Assembly: GCA_016789265.1 (NCBI GenBank)
Contig: JAEUQK010000031.1
Span: forward strand, 62,001 to 126,000
From: Blastocatellia bacterium
GTDB lineage: Bacteria; Acidobacteriota; Blastocatellia; Pyrinomonadales; Pyrinomonadaceae
Direction of reading: 5' to 3'
DNA length: 64,000 nt
Shown in pieces: positions 47,262 through 57,277 of the stretch. Positions within the stretch are counted from its first letter, which is position 1; each line of letters opens with the position of its first letter. The notes below the pieces were generated by a model. It worked only from the letters and a program-made list of their open reading frames with translations, made no database searches and was not told where the DNA came from. The translations under genes were made by a program, and so were the position numbers.

Positions 47262-48506
47262 GTGCAGATCTTAAAAAACAGTTTCCTTTTTGTTGTCCTT
47301 CTTTCGATAGCGGCTTTTGCGGCCGCGTGTGGCGGCCCATCGGGCCCGGGTGCTACCGGGGGTGTCGATCCAAATGAAACTGCCGCAACCGTCAACGGAA
47401 AGGCGATCAAGATGGAAGAGGTCGATCGGGGTATCAAACAGCAGACACAGGGCCAGGAGGGCAAGCTTTCACCCTTGGAATTAGCGGCAGCCCGGTTACA
47501 GGTGCTACAGGGCTTGATCGAACAGGAAGTGATGTTCCAAAAGGCGGAAAAGGAAGGAACCGTGCCGACAGATGACGAAGTCACGGCTGAGTTCAACAAA
47601 CGCAAGTCCGAAAGCGGCCTTTCCGCTGAACAGTTCGACGCGAAAATGAAGGAGATCGGCGAAACGGAGGCCACGGCCCGATTGGCGATCAAGAAAGGGA
47701 TCGCGATCCAAAAATTGACCGATAAGATCACCGGAAAGATCGAGCAGCCCAAAGACAGCGAGATCGAAGCATTCTACAGTGGAAACAAGGATGCCTTCGT
47801 TAAGCGAAAGGGTGTGAAACTCGCAGCTATCGTGATCGATCCGAAAAACCTTGGTGAAGGAGATACCACGACAGACGAGCAGTCGGCGGTTTTCAAGGCG
47901 AATGAGGTTATTGGAAAGCTCAAGGTCGGGCAGGATTTTGCGTCAGTTGCGAGGGAAGTCAGCGAAGACCAAAGCAAGTTTCAAGGCGGAGACCTGGGTT
48001 ATCTTGCAGAGGATGACCTCAGACAGGCTTTTGGCGATCAAACGGCCGCAGGGCTTATGAATCCGCAGCTTCAGATAGGCGGGATCGTCACAGCTCGGTC
48101 TCAGGGTAAGCTATTTATCCTGAAACTGCAGGAGCGTAGTGATAGGGATGAGCCGTTGACACTTGAAAGTCCCGGTGTACGTCAACAGGTCATCGACGCT
48201 CTCCGGAACAATCGCAAGCAGCTTTTGACGGCTTCGTACCAATCGATCGCGATGAACGAGGCGAAGATCGATAATTATCTCGCCAAGAAGGTGGTTGAAA
48301 ACCCGAACGAGCTAAGCGGAGCACGTCCTGCGGTTCCGGAAACACCGGCCCCGGCTAACAGCAATACTAATGCTGCTCCAGCGACCAACAATTCAGCGTC
48401 AAACGCCAACTCCGCGACCCCGGCAAATTCGTCTGTAAATTCTGCGGCTAACAAGCCCGCACCAAATACGAACGCGAAGCCGACGGCAAACGCTAACGGA
48501 AAATAG
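47262..48506 (+). CDS. SurA/PpiC-like peptidyl-prolyl isomerase lipoprotein
   Basis: Periplasmic foldase. From GTG 47262 (agaggag about 11 nt upstream) it has a standard lipoprotein signal MQILKNSFLFVVLLSIAAFAAAC; the open frame extends to ATG 47223, which would give an unusually long charged lead. Then a SurA-N-like helical chaperone region (about 35-160, VNGKAIKMEEVDRGIKQ, QVLQGLIEQEVMFQKA) and a parvulin-type PpiC domain (about 165-300, SVAREVSEDQSKFQGGDLGYL). The last 55 residues are Asn/Ala/Pro low complexity (NSNTNAAPATNNSASNAN). Confidence 0.88.
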   Translation: MQILKNSFLFVVLLSIAAFAAACGGPSGPGATGGVDPNETAATVNGKAIKMEEVDRGIKQQTQGQEGKLSPLELAAARLQVLQGLIEQEVMFQKAEKEGTVPTDDEVTAEFNKRKSESGLSAEQFDAKMKEIGETEATARLAIKKGIAIQKLTDKITGKIEQPKDSEIEAFYSGNKDAFVKRKGVKLAAIVIDPKNLGEGDTTTDEQSAVFKANEVIGKLKVGQDFASVAREVSEDQSKFQGGDLGYLAEDDLRQAFGDQTAAGLMNPQLQIGGIVTARSQGKLFILKLQERSDRDEPLTLESPGVRQQVIDALRNNRKQLLTASYQSIAMNEAKIDNYLAKKVVENPNELSGARPAVPETPAPANSNTNAAPATNNSASNANSATPANSSVNSAANKPAPNTNAKPTANANGK

Positions 48507-48528
48507 TTTTCGCTCGAAGACCAATGTG

Positions 48529-48589
48529 GCCGGTTTCCGGAAATCGAAGGATCCCTCTTCGTTAGTTCGGCAAACCGGCTAAATCTTTT
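48529..48589 (+). terminator. nested hairpin with T run just before the ABC-F start
   Basis: GCCGGTTT (48529-48536) pairs with AAACCGGC (48572-48579), enclosing CGAAG/CTTCG (around 48545 and 48556), then taaatcttttt directly before ATG 48591. It may end the PPIase transcript or act as an attenuator for the ABC-F gene. Confidence 0.55.
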
Positions 48590-48590
48590 T

Positions 48591-50513
48591 ATGCTATTCA
48601 GGCTCTCAGACGTGAAGAAATCCTACGGAGGAACCGAGATCCTCCGAGGTGTTTCCTTTCAGGTAAATCCCGGTGAAAAGGTGGGCCTAGTAGGGCGTAA
48701 CGGTGCGGGAAAGACGACCGTATTTCGGTTGATCACCGGAAAAGAATCGACCGATTCTGGAGACGTGTTCAAGGCAAATGGCCTGAAACTCGGATTGCTT
48801 GACCAACACGTCGATTTCTCTACCGGGGAGACCGTCCACACTGCGGCACTTTCTGCCTTCAAGGAAATACACGATATCGAGGCAGAGATGCGTGCGCTCG
48901 AAAAGACGATGGAGACGGACCATTCGGACCCGATCCTTGAACGCTACGCCGAGCTCCAGATCGCGTTTGAACATGCAGATGGTTTTTCATATGCCGCTCG
49001 AGCCGAAGCGATCCTTCTGGGCCTCGGTTTCACTCGAGAAATGTGGTCATTAAATACAGCCACGCTTTCCGGCGGCCAAAAGAACAGGCTTGGAATGGCG
49101 AGGCTGCTCCTGTCTTCAGCCGATGTGCTTCTCCTAGATGAGCCGACGAATCATCTCGATGTGAACGCGGTTGAATGGCTTGAGAATTTCCTCACTGAAT
49201 ATGGTGGTTCATATGTTGTCATTAGCCATGACCGTTACTTTCTAGATCGTACGACCAACCGGATCATCGAGATCGAGAATGGCAAAGCAGTGACTTATAC
49301 GGGCAATTACTCTGCATTTCTCGAGGAACGTGCGCTTCGCCGAGAACAGCAGCTCCGCGAGTACGAGAACCAACAGGCATTCATCAACAAGACGCAGGAA
49401 TTCATTCGACGCAATCTTGAGGGACAGAAAACCAAGCAGGCAAAATCGCGGCGCAATATGCTCCAAAGGATGGAGCGGCTTGATGCGGTCGTTAGCGAAA
49501 AGCACGGAGGTAATTTCGGGCTGAAGAAAGTCGAACGCGCGGGGAACAATGTCTTGACGGTCGAAGAACTTTCGATCGGATACGAAGAGAAACGGCTTGC
49601 GTCAGGCATCGACCTATCGCTTCACCGTGGAGAAGCTCTCGGAATAATCGGTGCGAACGGCACTGGAAAGACCACGTTCCTTCGAACGGTGCTTGGTGAG
49701 ATCCGCGAACTTGATGGGGAAATCCGCTGGGGAACCAAGACAAACATAGGCTATTACGCTCAGAATCTTGAGGAACTTGAGCCTCGGAATGAGGTCATTC
49801 AGGAACTTCGTCGAGTAGCTCCGCTAGCTGACAATGGTGAACTTAGGTCGTTTCTCGCCCGATTCTTGTTTTTTGGTGAAGATGTTTTCAAATTAGTTGG
49901 AGATCTGTCAGGCGGTGAAAAGGGAAGGCTTGCGTTAGCAAAGCTGATCTATTCGCAAAAGAACGTTTTGATCCTGGACGAGCCGACAAACCATTTGGAT
50001 ATACCTGCCCGTGAAGCACTTGAGGCCGCGCTCGATGAATATGACGGGACTATCATTACTGTCAGCCACGACCGATTCTTCCTCGATAAGATCGCGACAC
50101 AGATACTTGCGTTCGAAGAAAACGGCGTCGAGGTATTTGACGGTAATTACACTGGATATCACGATTGGAAGGCTGCGAAAAAGAGTGTCCGTACGGATGG
50201 ATCAAGCGATGCGTCGAACGGATCGCAGAGGTTGGAAGTAACACCTCGGAAAGAATCGACGAACGATGAAAATGAAGAACGCACCAAACTGAGCAAAAAC
50301 CAGCGTGACAGAATTGAAAAGAAGATCGGCGAGATCGAAAAGGATATCCAGATGCTTGAATCTACGATCGGTTCAATATCAGCTGAGATAGCAGATCCGG
50401 CGACGTCTTCGGATCCTTCCAAACTGGCAAATGCAACCGCTCGATTAACAAATGCGGAGACGGAGCTTTCAGAGCTGTATTCCGAATGGGAGTCACTCTC
50501 AGGATCGATCTGA
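48591..50513 (+). CDS. ABC-F family ATPase (ribosome-associated)
   Basis: 640 residues with two ABC domains and no membrane part, as in translation factors such as EttA, Uup and YheS. Walker A GRNGAGKTT (near 37) and GANGTGKTT (near 350); signatures LSGGQKNRLGMARLLL and LSGGEKGRLALAKLIY; Walker B LLLDEPTNHLD and LILDEPTNHLD; between them a P-site-tRNA-interaction linker with basic and Gln-rich helices (about 240-310). The C-terminal 100 residues are a charged coiled coil (QRDRIEKKIGEIEKDIQML), as in Uup/YheS. A housekeeping role is more likely than antibiotic resistance, but the hairpin before it leaves that open. Confidence 0.92.
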   Translation: MLFRLSDVKKSYGGTEILRGVSFQVNPGEKVGLVGRNGAGKTTVFRLITGKESTDSGDVFKANGLKLGLLDQHVDFSTGETVHTAALSAFKEIHDIEAEMRALEKTMETDHSDPILERYAELQIAFEHADGFSYAARAEAILLGLGFTREMWSLNTATLSGGQKNRLGMARLLLSSADVLLLDEPTNHLDVNAVEWLENFLTEYGGSYVVISHDRYFLDRTTNRIIEIENGKAVTYTGNYSAFLEERALRREQQLREYENQQAFINKTQEFIRRNLEGQKTKQAKSRRNMLQRMERLDAVVSEKHGGNFGLKKVERAGNNVLTVEELSIGYEEKRLASGIDLSLHRGEALGIIGANGTGKTTFLRTVLGEIRELDGEIRWGTKTNIGYYAQNLEELEPRNEVIQELRRVAPLADNGELRSFLARFLFFGEDVFKLVGDLSGGEKGRLALAKLIYSQKNVLILDEPTNHLDIPAREALEAALDEYDGTIITVSHDRFFLDKIATQILAFEENGVEVFDGNYTGYHDWKAAKKSVRTDGSSDASNGSQRLEVTPRKESTNDENEERTKLSKNQRDRIEKKIGEIEKDIQMLESTIGSISAEIADPATSSDPSKLANATARLTNAETELSELYSEWESLSGSI

Positions 50514-50608
50514 TCTCCTGCAAATGAATGTAGTTCCAATTGCCCCGAGTTAGGCCTCGTGTTAAGATTCCTCTCGCATTCCAACATACCTGCTTCGGAG
50601 GAGTCTAA

Positions 50609-53600
50609 ATGTTGCTTCGTTCCCTGAATCCTGGCTTTAGCCAGATGTTGTCGCGCGCATCCATCATGCTTGCGATGGTTCTTAGTGTGTCCGCACCTCA
50701 TATATTTGGCCAAGGGGGCACCCGGCTGCTGCGAATGCCTACCGTCAGCGCAGACCAGATCGCATTTGCATATGCTCAGAATATCTGGGTAGTTCCTCAC
50801 AGTGGCGGGGCCGCGCGGCGCATAACGAGCTTTCAGGGACAAACCTCGAATCCGCATTTCTCACCGGATGGTAAGTGGATCGCGTTTTCCGGTGAATACG
50901 CGGGAAATCAGGACGTTTATCTAGTGGCAGCCGAGGGCGGTGAACCGAAACGGTTGACTTGGCATCCAGGAGCAGATCTCGTTCAGGGTTGGACACCCGA
51001 TGGCCGGTCGATCATGTTCTCTTCGGCTCGTGCAACTTGGGCACCAAGCGGTTCGCCGCGATTCTGGACCGTTCCGGTCGAAGGCGGAGTTGAGGAGCCT
51101 ATGCCACTGCCGCGAGGATTTCAGGGGAAGATCTCTCCGGATGGTTCTCACATCGCATACCGAATGAACAATTCATGGGATGACGAACGGCGCAATTATC
51201 GAGGCGGGCAGAATAGACCTATTTGGATCGTCGATACAAAAACGTGGGACCTCGTCTCTCCGCCGTGGACAGATTCCAAGGACATCGATCCTGTATGGAT
51301 CGGTAATACCGTCTATTACATCTCCGACCGAGATGGCGTACAAAACATATGGTCTTACGACCTTGCTTCGAAAAAGAACACACAGGTTACGAAATTTTCA
51401 GATCTTGACGTCAAGACGATGGATTCCGGTCCCGGTTCGATAGTCTTCGAACAGGCCGGTTATATTCACGAACTCGATCCAAAGTCAGGCAGATCCCGCC
51501 GTGTGGAAATATCTGCGGCAGGTGATTTTCCTTGGATGATGCCGCGATGGGAAGATGTTTCACCCCGGATGACGAACATATCGCTTTCACCAACCGGGAA
51601 GCGCGTTCTTGTTGAGGCTCGGGGAGAGGTCTTCAGTATTCCGGCCGAGAAAGGTGATGTGAGGAATCTTACGAATTCCAGCGGTGCGGCCGATCGTGAT
51701 CCGGCATGGTCGCCCGACGGGAGATCTATTGCGTACTTCAGCGACCGCACCGGTGAATACAAATTGTATGTTCAAAACGCCGACGGATTAACGCCGCCTC
51801 GGGAGATAAACATAGCAAACCCGAAACACTATTACACGGTGTCGTGGTCGCCAGATTCAAAAAAAGTACTCTTTCATGACACCGACCTGAAGGTTTGGGT
51901 GATCGACACCGGTACCGGGGCAATGAAACAGGTCGGGAGTGATCCATGGATGGTGCCGCAGCGAACGCTGAATCCGACTTGGAGCCCTGATTCAAAATGG
52001 GTCGCCTATTCCAGCCATCTCAGATCAATGTATAAGGCGATCTTTGTCAGCAATGTCGAGACCGGCGAAACGAAACAGGTCACCGACGGACTAGCAGACT
52101 GTACATGGCCGGTTTGGGACCCGAGCGGCAAATACCTCTGGTTCTTCGCGTCGACCGATTTTGGATTGCGATCTCAGTGGTTGGACATGACCTCATATGA
52201 CCGCGAAGAGAATTTCGGACTTTATCTTGCGGTTCTCAAGAAGTCTGACCCAAGTCCGCTTCTACCTGAAAGCGATGAGGATAAGGGCATCGCTCCTGTT
52301 GCTTCGACTCCATCTAATCGCGGAGCGGCTGCCGGCGGCGATGCTGGTGGAGACGCGGCGCGAGTGCGCGGGCCGGTAAGCGTAACGATCGATTTTGACG
52401 GGTTGAACAAACGCATCGTATCGATACCCGGCGTTCCCGAACGCCAGTATTCAAGCCTGGAAGCCGGTGCAGACGGAACGGTGTTCTATCTAGAAGCTCC
52501 GGGACCCGGCGGAACCGGCAATACGCTCCACCGTTACAGGCTAAGCGAAAGAAAGGCTGCTCCGTTCGCGAACAGCGTCGCAGCTTTTGCCGTGAGCGCA
52601 GATGGAAAGAAGCTGGTTTATCGCGCGGGAGGCGGTGGGCCGGGTGCAGGAGGCGGTCAGGGTGGAAATCCACCGGCGCCATCATTGTTCCTCGTTGATG
52701 CTGATAAGGCCGTTCCGCAACCGGGCACAGGACGACTGAATTACTCGTTATGGATGTTCCTCGACCCTCAACAGGAGTTCAAACAGATCTTCAACGAAGG
52801 TTGGCGAAATCAACGAGACTATCTCTACGTGCCAAATCTTCACGGTACCAATTGGCCGAAAATGAAAGAGATGTATGGAGCGTTGCTGCCGTTCGCGATG
52901 CATCGAGCAGATCTCAATTATCTGATGGATATGATGGGAGCTGAGATCGCGATCGGTCACAGTTACGTCCGCGGCGGTGATATGCCGGAGGTACCGAACA
53001 GTAACGCGGGGTTGCTTGGGGCCGACTTCCTGATCGAGAACGGCCGATACAAGATCACAAAGATCTATGACAACGAAAACTGGAATCCCGACCTTCGTTC
53101 ACCGCTCGCAACGCCGGGTTCAACTGTCAATGTCGGCGAATTTATCCTCGCGGTAAACGGTATCGAGCTAAAAGCACCGGACAACATTTTTCGACTTCTC
53201 GACGGTACCGCAAACCGCCAAACGTCTCTCATGGTCAATTCGTCTCCAACAATGGACGGGGCGAGAAGCGTAACGGTAGTTCCGGTCGCAAGTGAGCAGG
53301 CTCTTCGAACACGCGCATGGGTCGAATCGAATCGCCGACTCGTTGATCAGCTGTCAGGCGGTCAGCTCGCATATGTTTATCTGCCGAATACAGGCCAACC
53401 GGGATATACCAGTTTCAATCGTTACTATTTTGCTCAGCAGGACAAGAAAGGGGCAATTATCGATGAACGCTTTAACGGAGGCGGTTCTGCGGCCGACTAT
53501 ATAATCGATGTGCTTCAACGGAATTTCGACGGCTATTTCAACAATGTAGCCGGCGAACGCCTTCCGTTCACCAGTCCTTCCGCCGGGATCTGGGGGCCAA

Positions 53601-53986
53601 AAGTAATGATAATAAATGAGATGGCAGGTTCGGGAGGAGACCTCATGCCGTATATGTTTCGTTACCGGAAGATCGGCCTTCTCGTCGGTAAACGCACTTG
53701 GGGAGGGTTGGTCCACACCGCGGATACACCACCGTTCATTGATGGCGGTTCGATGATCGCACCTCGAGGAGGCTTTTTTACACGAGAAGGAAAATGGGCG
53801 GTAGAAAATGAAGGCGTCGGGCCCGATATTGATGTCGAAAACTGGCCAAAGGACGTGATCGCCGGCCGTGATCCGCAGCTTGAGCGTGCAGTCGCCGAGG
53901 CGTTGCGATTGCTGAAGGAACGACCAGTAGATCGAATGACGACGGAACCGGCTCCGCCTATTTGGGGGCAGCGCAAAATTAACTAA
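50609..53986 (+). CDS. tricorn-like S41 protease with PD40 propellers
   Basis: 1125 residues. The signal peptide ends SAPHIFGQ, so it is exported, unlike archaeal tricorn. Beta-propeller repeats fill about 40-690 (NPHFSPDGKWIAFSGEY, RDPAWSPDGRSIAYFSDR); a Gly/Ala-rich loop interrupts near 575; then a core helical domain, a PDZ domain (about 830-890, VGEFILAVNGIELKAP) and the S41 catalytic domain with nucleophile Ser in NEMAGSGGDLMPY (about 1001-1013). It degrades peptides processively. Its end is 15 nt from the convergent guaB stop. Confidence 0.92.
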   Translation: MLLRSLNPGFSQMLSRASIMLAMVLSVSAPHIFGQGGTRLLRMPTVSADQIAFAYAQNIWVVPHSGGAARRITSFQGQTSNPHFSPDGKWIAFSGEYAGNQDVYLVAAEGGEPKRLTWHPGADLVQGWTPDGRSIMFSSARATWAPSGSPRFWTVPVEGGVEEPMPLPRGFQGKISPDGSHIAYRMNNSWDDERRNYRGGQNRPIWIVDTKTWDLVSPPWTDSKDIDPVWIGNTVYYISDRDGVQNIWSYDLASKKNTQVTKFSDLDVKTMDSGPGSIVFEQAGYIHELDPKSGRSRRVEISAAGDFPWMMPRWEDVSPRMTNISLSPTGKRVLVEARGEVFSIPAEKGDVRNLTNSSGAADRDPAWSPDGRSIAYFSDRTGEYKLYVQNADGLTPPREINIANPKHYYTVSWSPDSKKVLFHDTDLKVWVIDTGTGAMKQVGSDPWMVPQRTLNPTWSPDSKWVAYSSHLRSMYKAIFVSNVETGETKQVTDGLADCTWPVWDPSGKYLWFFASTDFGLRSQWLDMTSYDREENFGLYLAVLKKSDPSPLLPESDEDKGIAPVASTPSNRGAAAGGDAGGDAARVRGPVSVTIDFDGLNKRIVSIPGVPERQYSSLEAGADGTVFYLEAPGPGGTGNTLHRYRLSERKAAPFANSVAAFAVSADGKKLVYRAGGGGPGAGGGQGGNPPAPSLFLVDADKAVPQPGTGRLNYSLWMFLDPQQEFKQIFNEGWRNQRDYLYVPNLHGTNWPKMKEMYGALLPFAMHRADLNYLMDMMGAEIAIGHSYVRGGDMPEVPNSNAGLLGADFLIENGRYKITKIYDNENWNPDLRSPLATPGSTVNVGEFILAVNGIELKAPDNIFRLLDGTANRQTSLMVNSSPTMDGARSVTVVPVASEQALRTRAWVESNRRLVDQLSGGQLAYVYLPNTGQPGYTSFNRYYFAQQDKKGAIIDERFNGGGSAADYIIDVLQRNFDGYFNNVAGERLPFTSPSAGIWGPKVMIINEMAGSGGDLMPYMFRYRKIGLLVGKRTWGGLVHTADTPPFIDGGSMIAPRGGFFTREGKWAVENEGVGPDIDVENWPKDVIAGRDPQLERAVAEALRLLKERPVDRMTTEPAPPIWGQRKIN

Positions 53987-54001
53987 CGTTTGAACGCGGT
54001 T

Positions 54002-55477
<1,476 letters not shown>

Positions 55478-55491
55478 TTATCGGCAGTTAC

Positions 55492-55519
55492 AAAAAAGCC
55501 CGCAACTATGGTGCAGGCT
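55492..55519 (-). terminator. terminator between the RodZ-like gene and guaB
   Basis: On the minus strand GCCTGCA-ccatagt-TGCGGGC, with one G-T pair, is followed by TTTTTT. Confidence 0.8.
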
Positions 55520-55583
55520 CGCTGTTGACCGGATCAATAAATTATCAAACCTCATTCTAGAGAATGCCGCCCCTATCTACAAA

Positions 55584-56621
55584 TCACGGCGTCGGTTTAG
55601 GTGCCGTCGCAGCTCGATTGCTTCCACTCGGAACCGGCGTCCTGGCAGGCGTCCCCGAGTTAACTGCGGCGGGTGTTTTGACAGGACTGGCAGCCGGCGT
55701 CGGGACAACGGGCTTCGGAGTCGGTGTAGCCAGGTTTGCAGGTTCCGGCGTATTCGCTGCCGGAGTGGGCGACGCCTGAGTCGCCTGCGGCGTGCCAACA
55801 TTCGCGTTTGCCGCTGTCGGTACCCCGAACTGGATCTGTCCGCTTTCCCAGATCTGTGCCAGATTATCCTGATTGATCTCGATCTCGATCGCTACTCTCT
55901 TAGGATTTGCAGGTGCAGAGGGAAGGGCGATCTGACGGCCATTTATGAAAAGCTGTGCGGTTGAAACAAGAGACCTCGAATAGCTCAATTTCAAGCTTTC
56001 CTTTGGTTCAAATATCAGCGAACTCCCAGGTGTTACGGTATTAACACTGGACTTTCCATCACTTGTAGCACTCAATGATATGGGTTCGGAGGTCGAACGA
56101 AACTCGACCTTTAACATTTGCATCGTCGGAACAGAGGGCTGAGACGGCGGGGTTTCAGCCTGTTGGCCATTGGCCGAATTCGATACGATTGACGCGTTGC
56201 TCGGAACGGCGGCAGGCGTCGGCTCCCGTTGAATGTAGTTAACGAGGAACAAGATCCCGCCTGTCATTAAGGCGAGGATGATTCCTGCAAATATTATTGT
56301 GGGAATGGTCGATGGCCTCGCCTGATCGTCTGTCAAGACTTCCGGACGATATGACCTGTATTTCTCGTCTTCGACCGCCTCGGCTTGAGCAGCCAGTCGC
56401 GAATAGTCCTGGAGCGCTTCATGTTCGTCAAATCCCACAAAACGGGCATACGACTTGACAAAACCCTTATTGAAAATGCCGCCCGGAAGCGGCTTGTAGT
56501 CGTTATTCTCTATGCATTCTAGATACATAGGAGCGATCCTGGTCTGCTCCGCAACCTCACTGATCGATATGCCTCGCTCTTCACGAGCAGCACGCAATTT
56601 TTCTCCTAATGTTAACGACAT
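55584..56621 (-). CDS. RodZ-like protein: helix-turn-helix, membrane helix, DUF4115
   Basis: 345 residues. Cytoplasmic Xre-type helix-turn-helix at 1-75 (GEKLRAAREERGISISEVAEQT, PLPGGIFNKGFVKSYARF), which in RodZ binds MreB, one transmembrane helix (about 108-130, IPTIIFAGIILALMTGGILFLV), and a periplasmic DUF4115-like domain (about 165-255). The last 90 residues are Pro/Thr/Ala-rich. RodZ couples MreB to the cell-wall elongation machinery. It has a strong promoter, divergent from the BMC operon. Confidence 0.85.
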   Translation of the reverse strand: MSLTLGEKLRAAREERGISISEVAEQTRIAPMYLECIENNDYKPLPGGIFNKGFVKSYARFVGFDEHEALQDYSRLAAQAEAVEDEKYRSYRPEVLTDDQARPSTIPTIIFAGIILALMTGGILFLVNYIQREPTPAAVPSNASIVSNSANGQQAETPPSQPSVPTMQMLKVEFRSTSEPISLSATSDGKSSVNTVTPGSSLIFEPKESLKLSYSRSLVSTAQLFINGRQIALPSAPANPKRVAIEIEINQDNLAQIWESGQIQFGVPTAANANVGTPQATQASPTPAANTPEPANLATPTPKPVVPTPAASPVKTPAAVNSGTPARTPVPSGSNRAATAPKPTP

Positions 56622-56677
56622 TTCTCAGAAATACGGTAATACCGCAAATGACTTACCGCGAACGAACTTAATCCTAC

Positions 56678-56707
56678 AATATAGACCTGCAAATCAAGCA
56701 ATGTCAA
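56678..56707 (-). promoter_or_regulatory. promoter of the RodZ-like gene
   Basis: Minus-strand TTGACA (56707-56702), 18-nt spacer, TATATT (56683-56678), leader of about 50 nt. I could not find an equally clear plus-strand promoter for the BMC operon in 56710-56815. Confidence 0.65.
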
Positions 56708-56830
56708 TCGATTACGATTTCTATGCCGAAACCGTTACGGCTTGATTCTTTTCCTTTTAACGTGATACGTTTAGACTTCTTCGGATTAGAATTTAATCTC
56801 GAAAGAACTGTTAGGAGTGAGGAGCTGAAA

Positions 56831-57226
56831 ATGAGTTTGGAAGCGCTCGGAATGATCGAAACGAAAGGTTTCGTTGGCGGCGTCGAGGCCGCCGATGCCA
56901 TGGTAAAAGCTGCAAATGTTGAGCTTATCGGCAAAGAGTACATCGGCGCCGGATATATGACCATCTTTGTGCGTGGTGACGTTGGCGCCGTTAAAGCAGC
57001 TACCGATGCCGGGGCTGCTGCCGCACGCCGGGTGGGAGAATTGATCAGTGTTCATGTTATTCCGAGGCCGCATGGAGAGGTGGAACGTATCCTTCCTAAG
57101 GGCGGGAAAGTGGGACTAAGTCCTGATGAAAAGGCACTTCAAGGCGGGGGAGGGCGTCAACTTGGCTCGGGTGACGCAAGCAGCACCGCCGGCGACATCA
57201 CCGGAAACAAAACAAAGAGCAGATAG
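56831..57226 (+). CDS. BMC-H microcompartment shell protein (first copy)
   Basis: Hexamer-forming shell protein of a bacterial microcompartment. 131 residues from ATG 56831, which has gaggag at good spacing (the frame is open upstream, but those residues are not BMC-like). BMC domain about 2-92: [39 protein letters not shown] with pore loop [23 protein letters not shown] and [12 protein letters not shown]. The last 38 residues are a flexible Gly/Ser/Lys tail longer than in typical BMC-H proteins. First gene of a compact operon; a strong hairpin separates it from the dehydrogenase gene. Confidence 0.95.
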   Translation: MSLEALGMIETKGFVGGVEAADAMVKAANVELIGKEYIGAGYMTIFVRGDVGAVKAATDAGAAAARRVGELISVHVIPRPHGEVERILPKGGKVGLSPDEKALQGGGGRQLGSGDASSTAGDITGNKTKSR

Positions 57227-57228
57227 TA

Positions 57229-57263
57229 ATATGGCGCGGGCAGATCTGATGACCGCGCCATAT
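57229..57263 (+). promoter_or_regulatory. perfect 11-bp hairpin between shell and dehydrogenase genes
   Basis: ATATGGCGCGG (57229-57239) pairs perfectly with CCGCGCCATAT (57253-57263), followed only by TT. Too little T for a full terminator; more likely a partial attenuator or a 3' stabiliser of the shell mRNA. Confidence 0.65.
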
Positions 57264-57277
57264 TTCCGTCTATTGCA

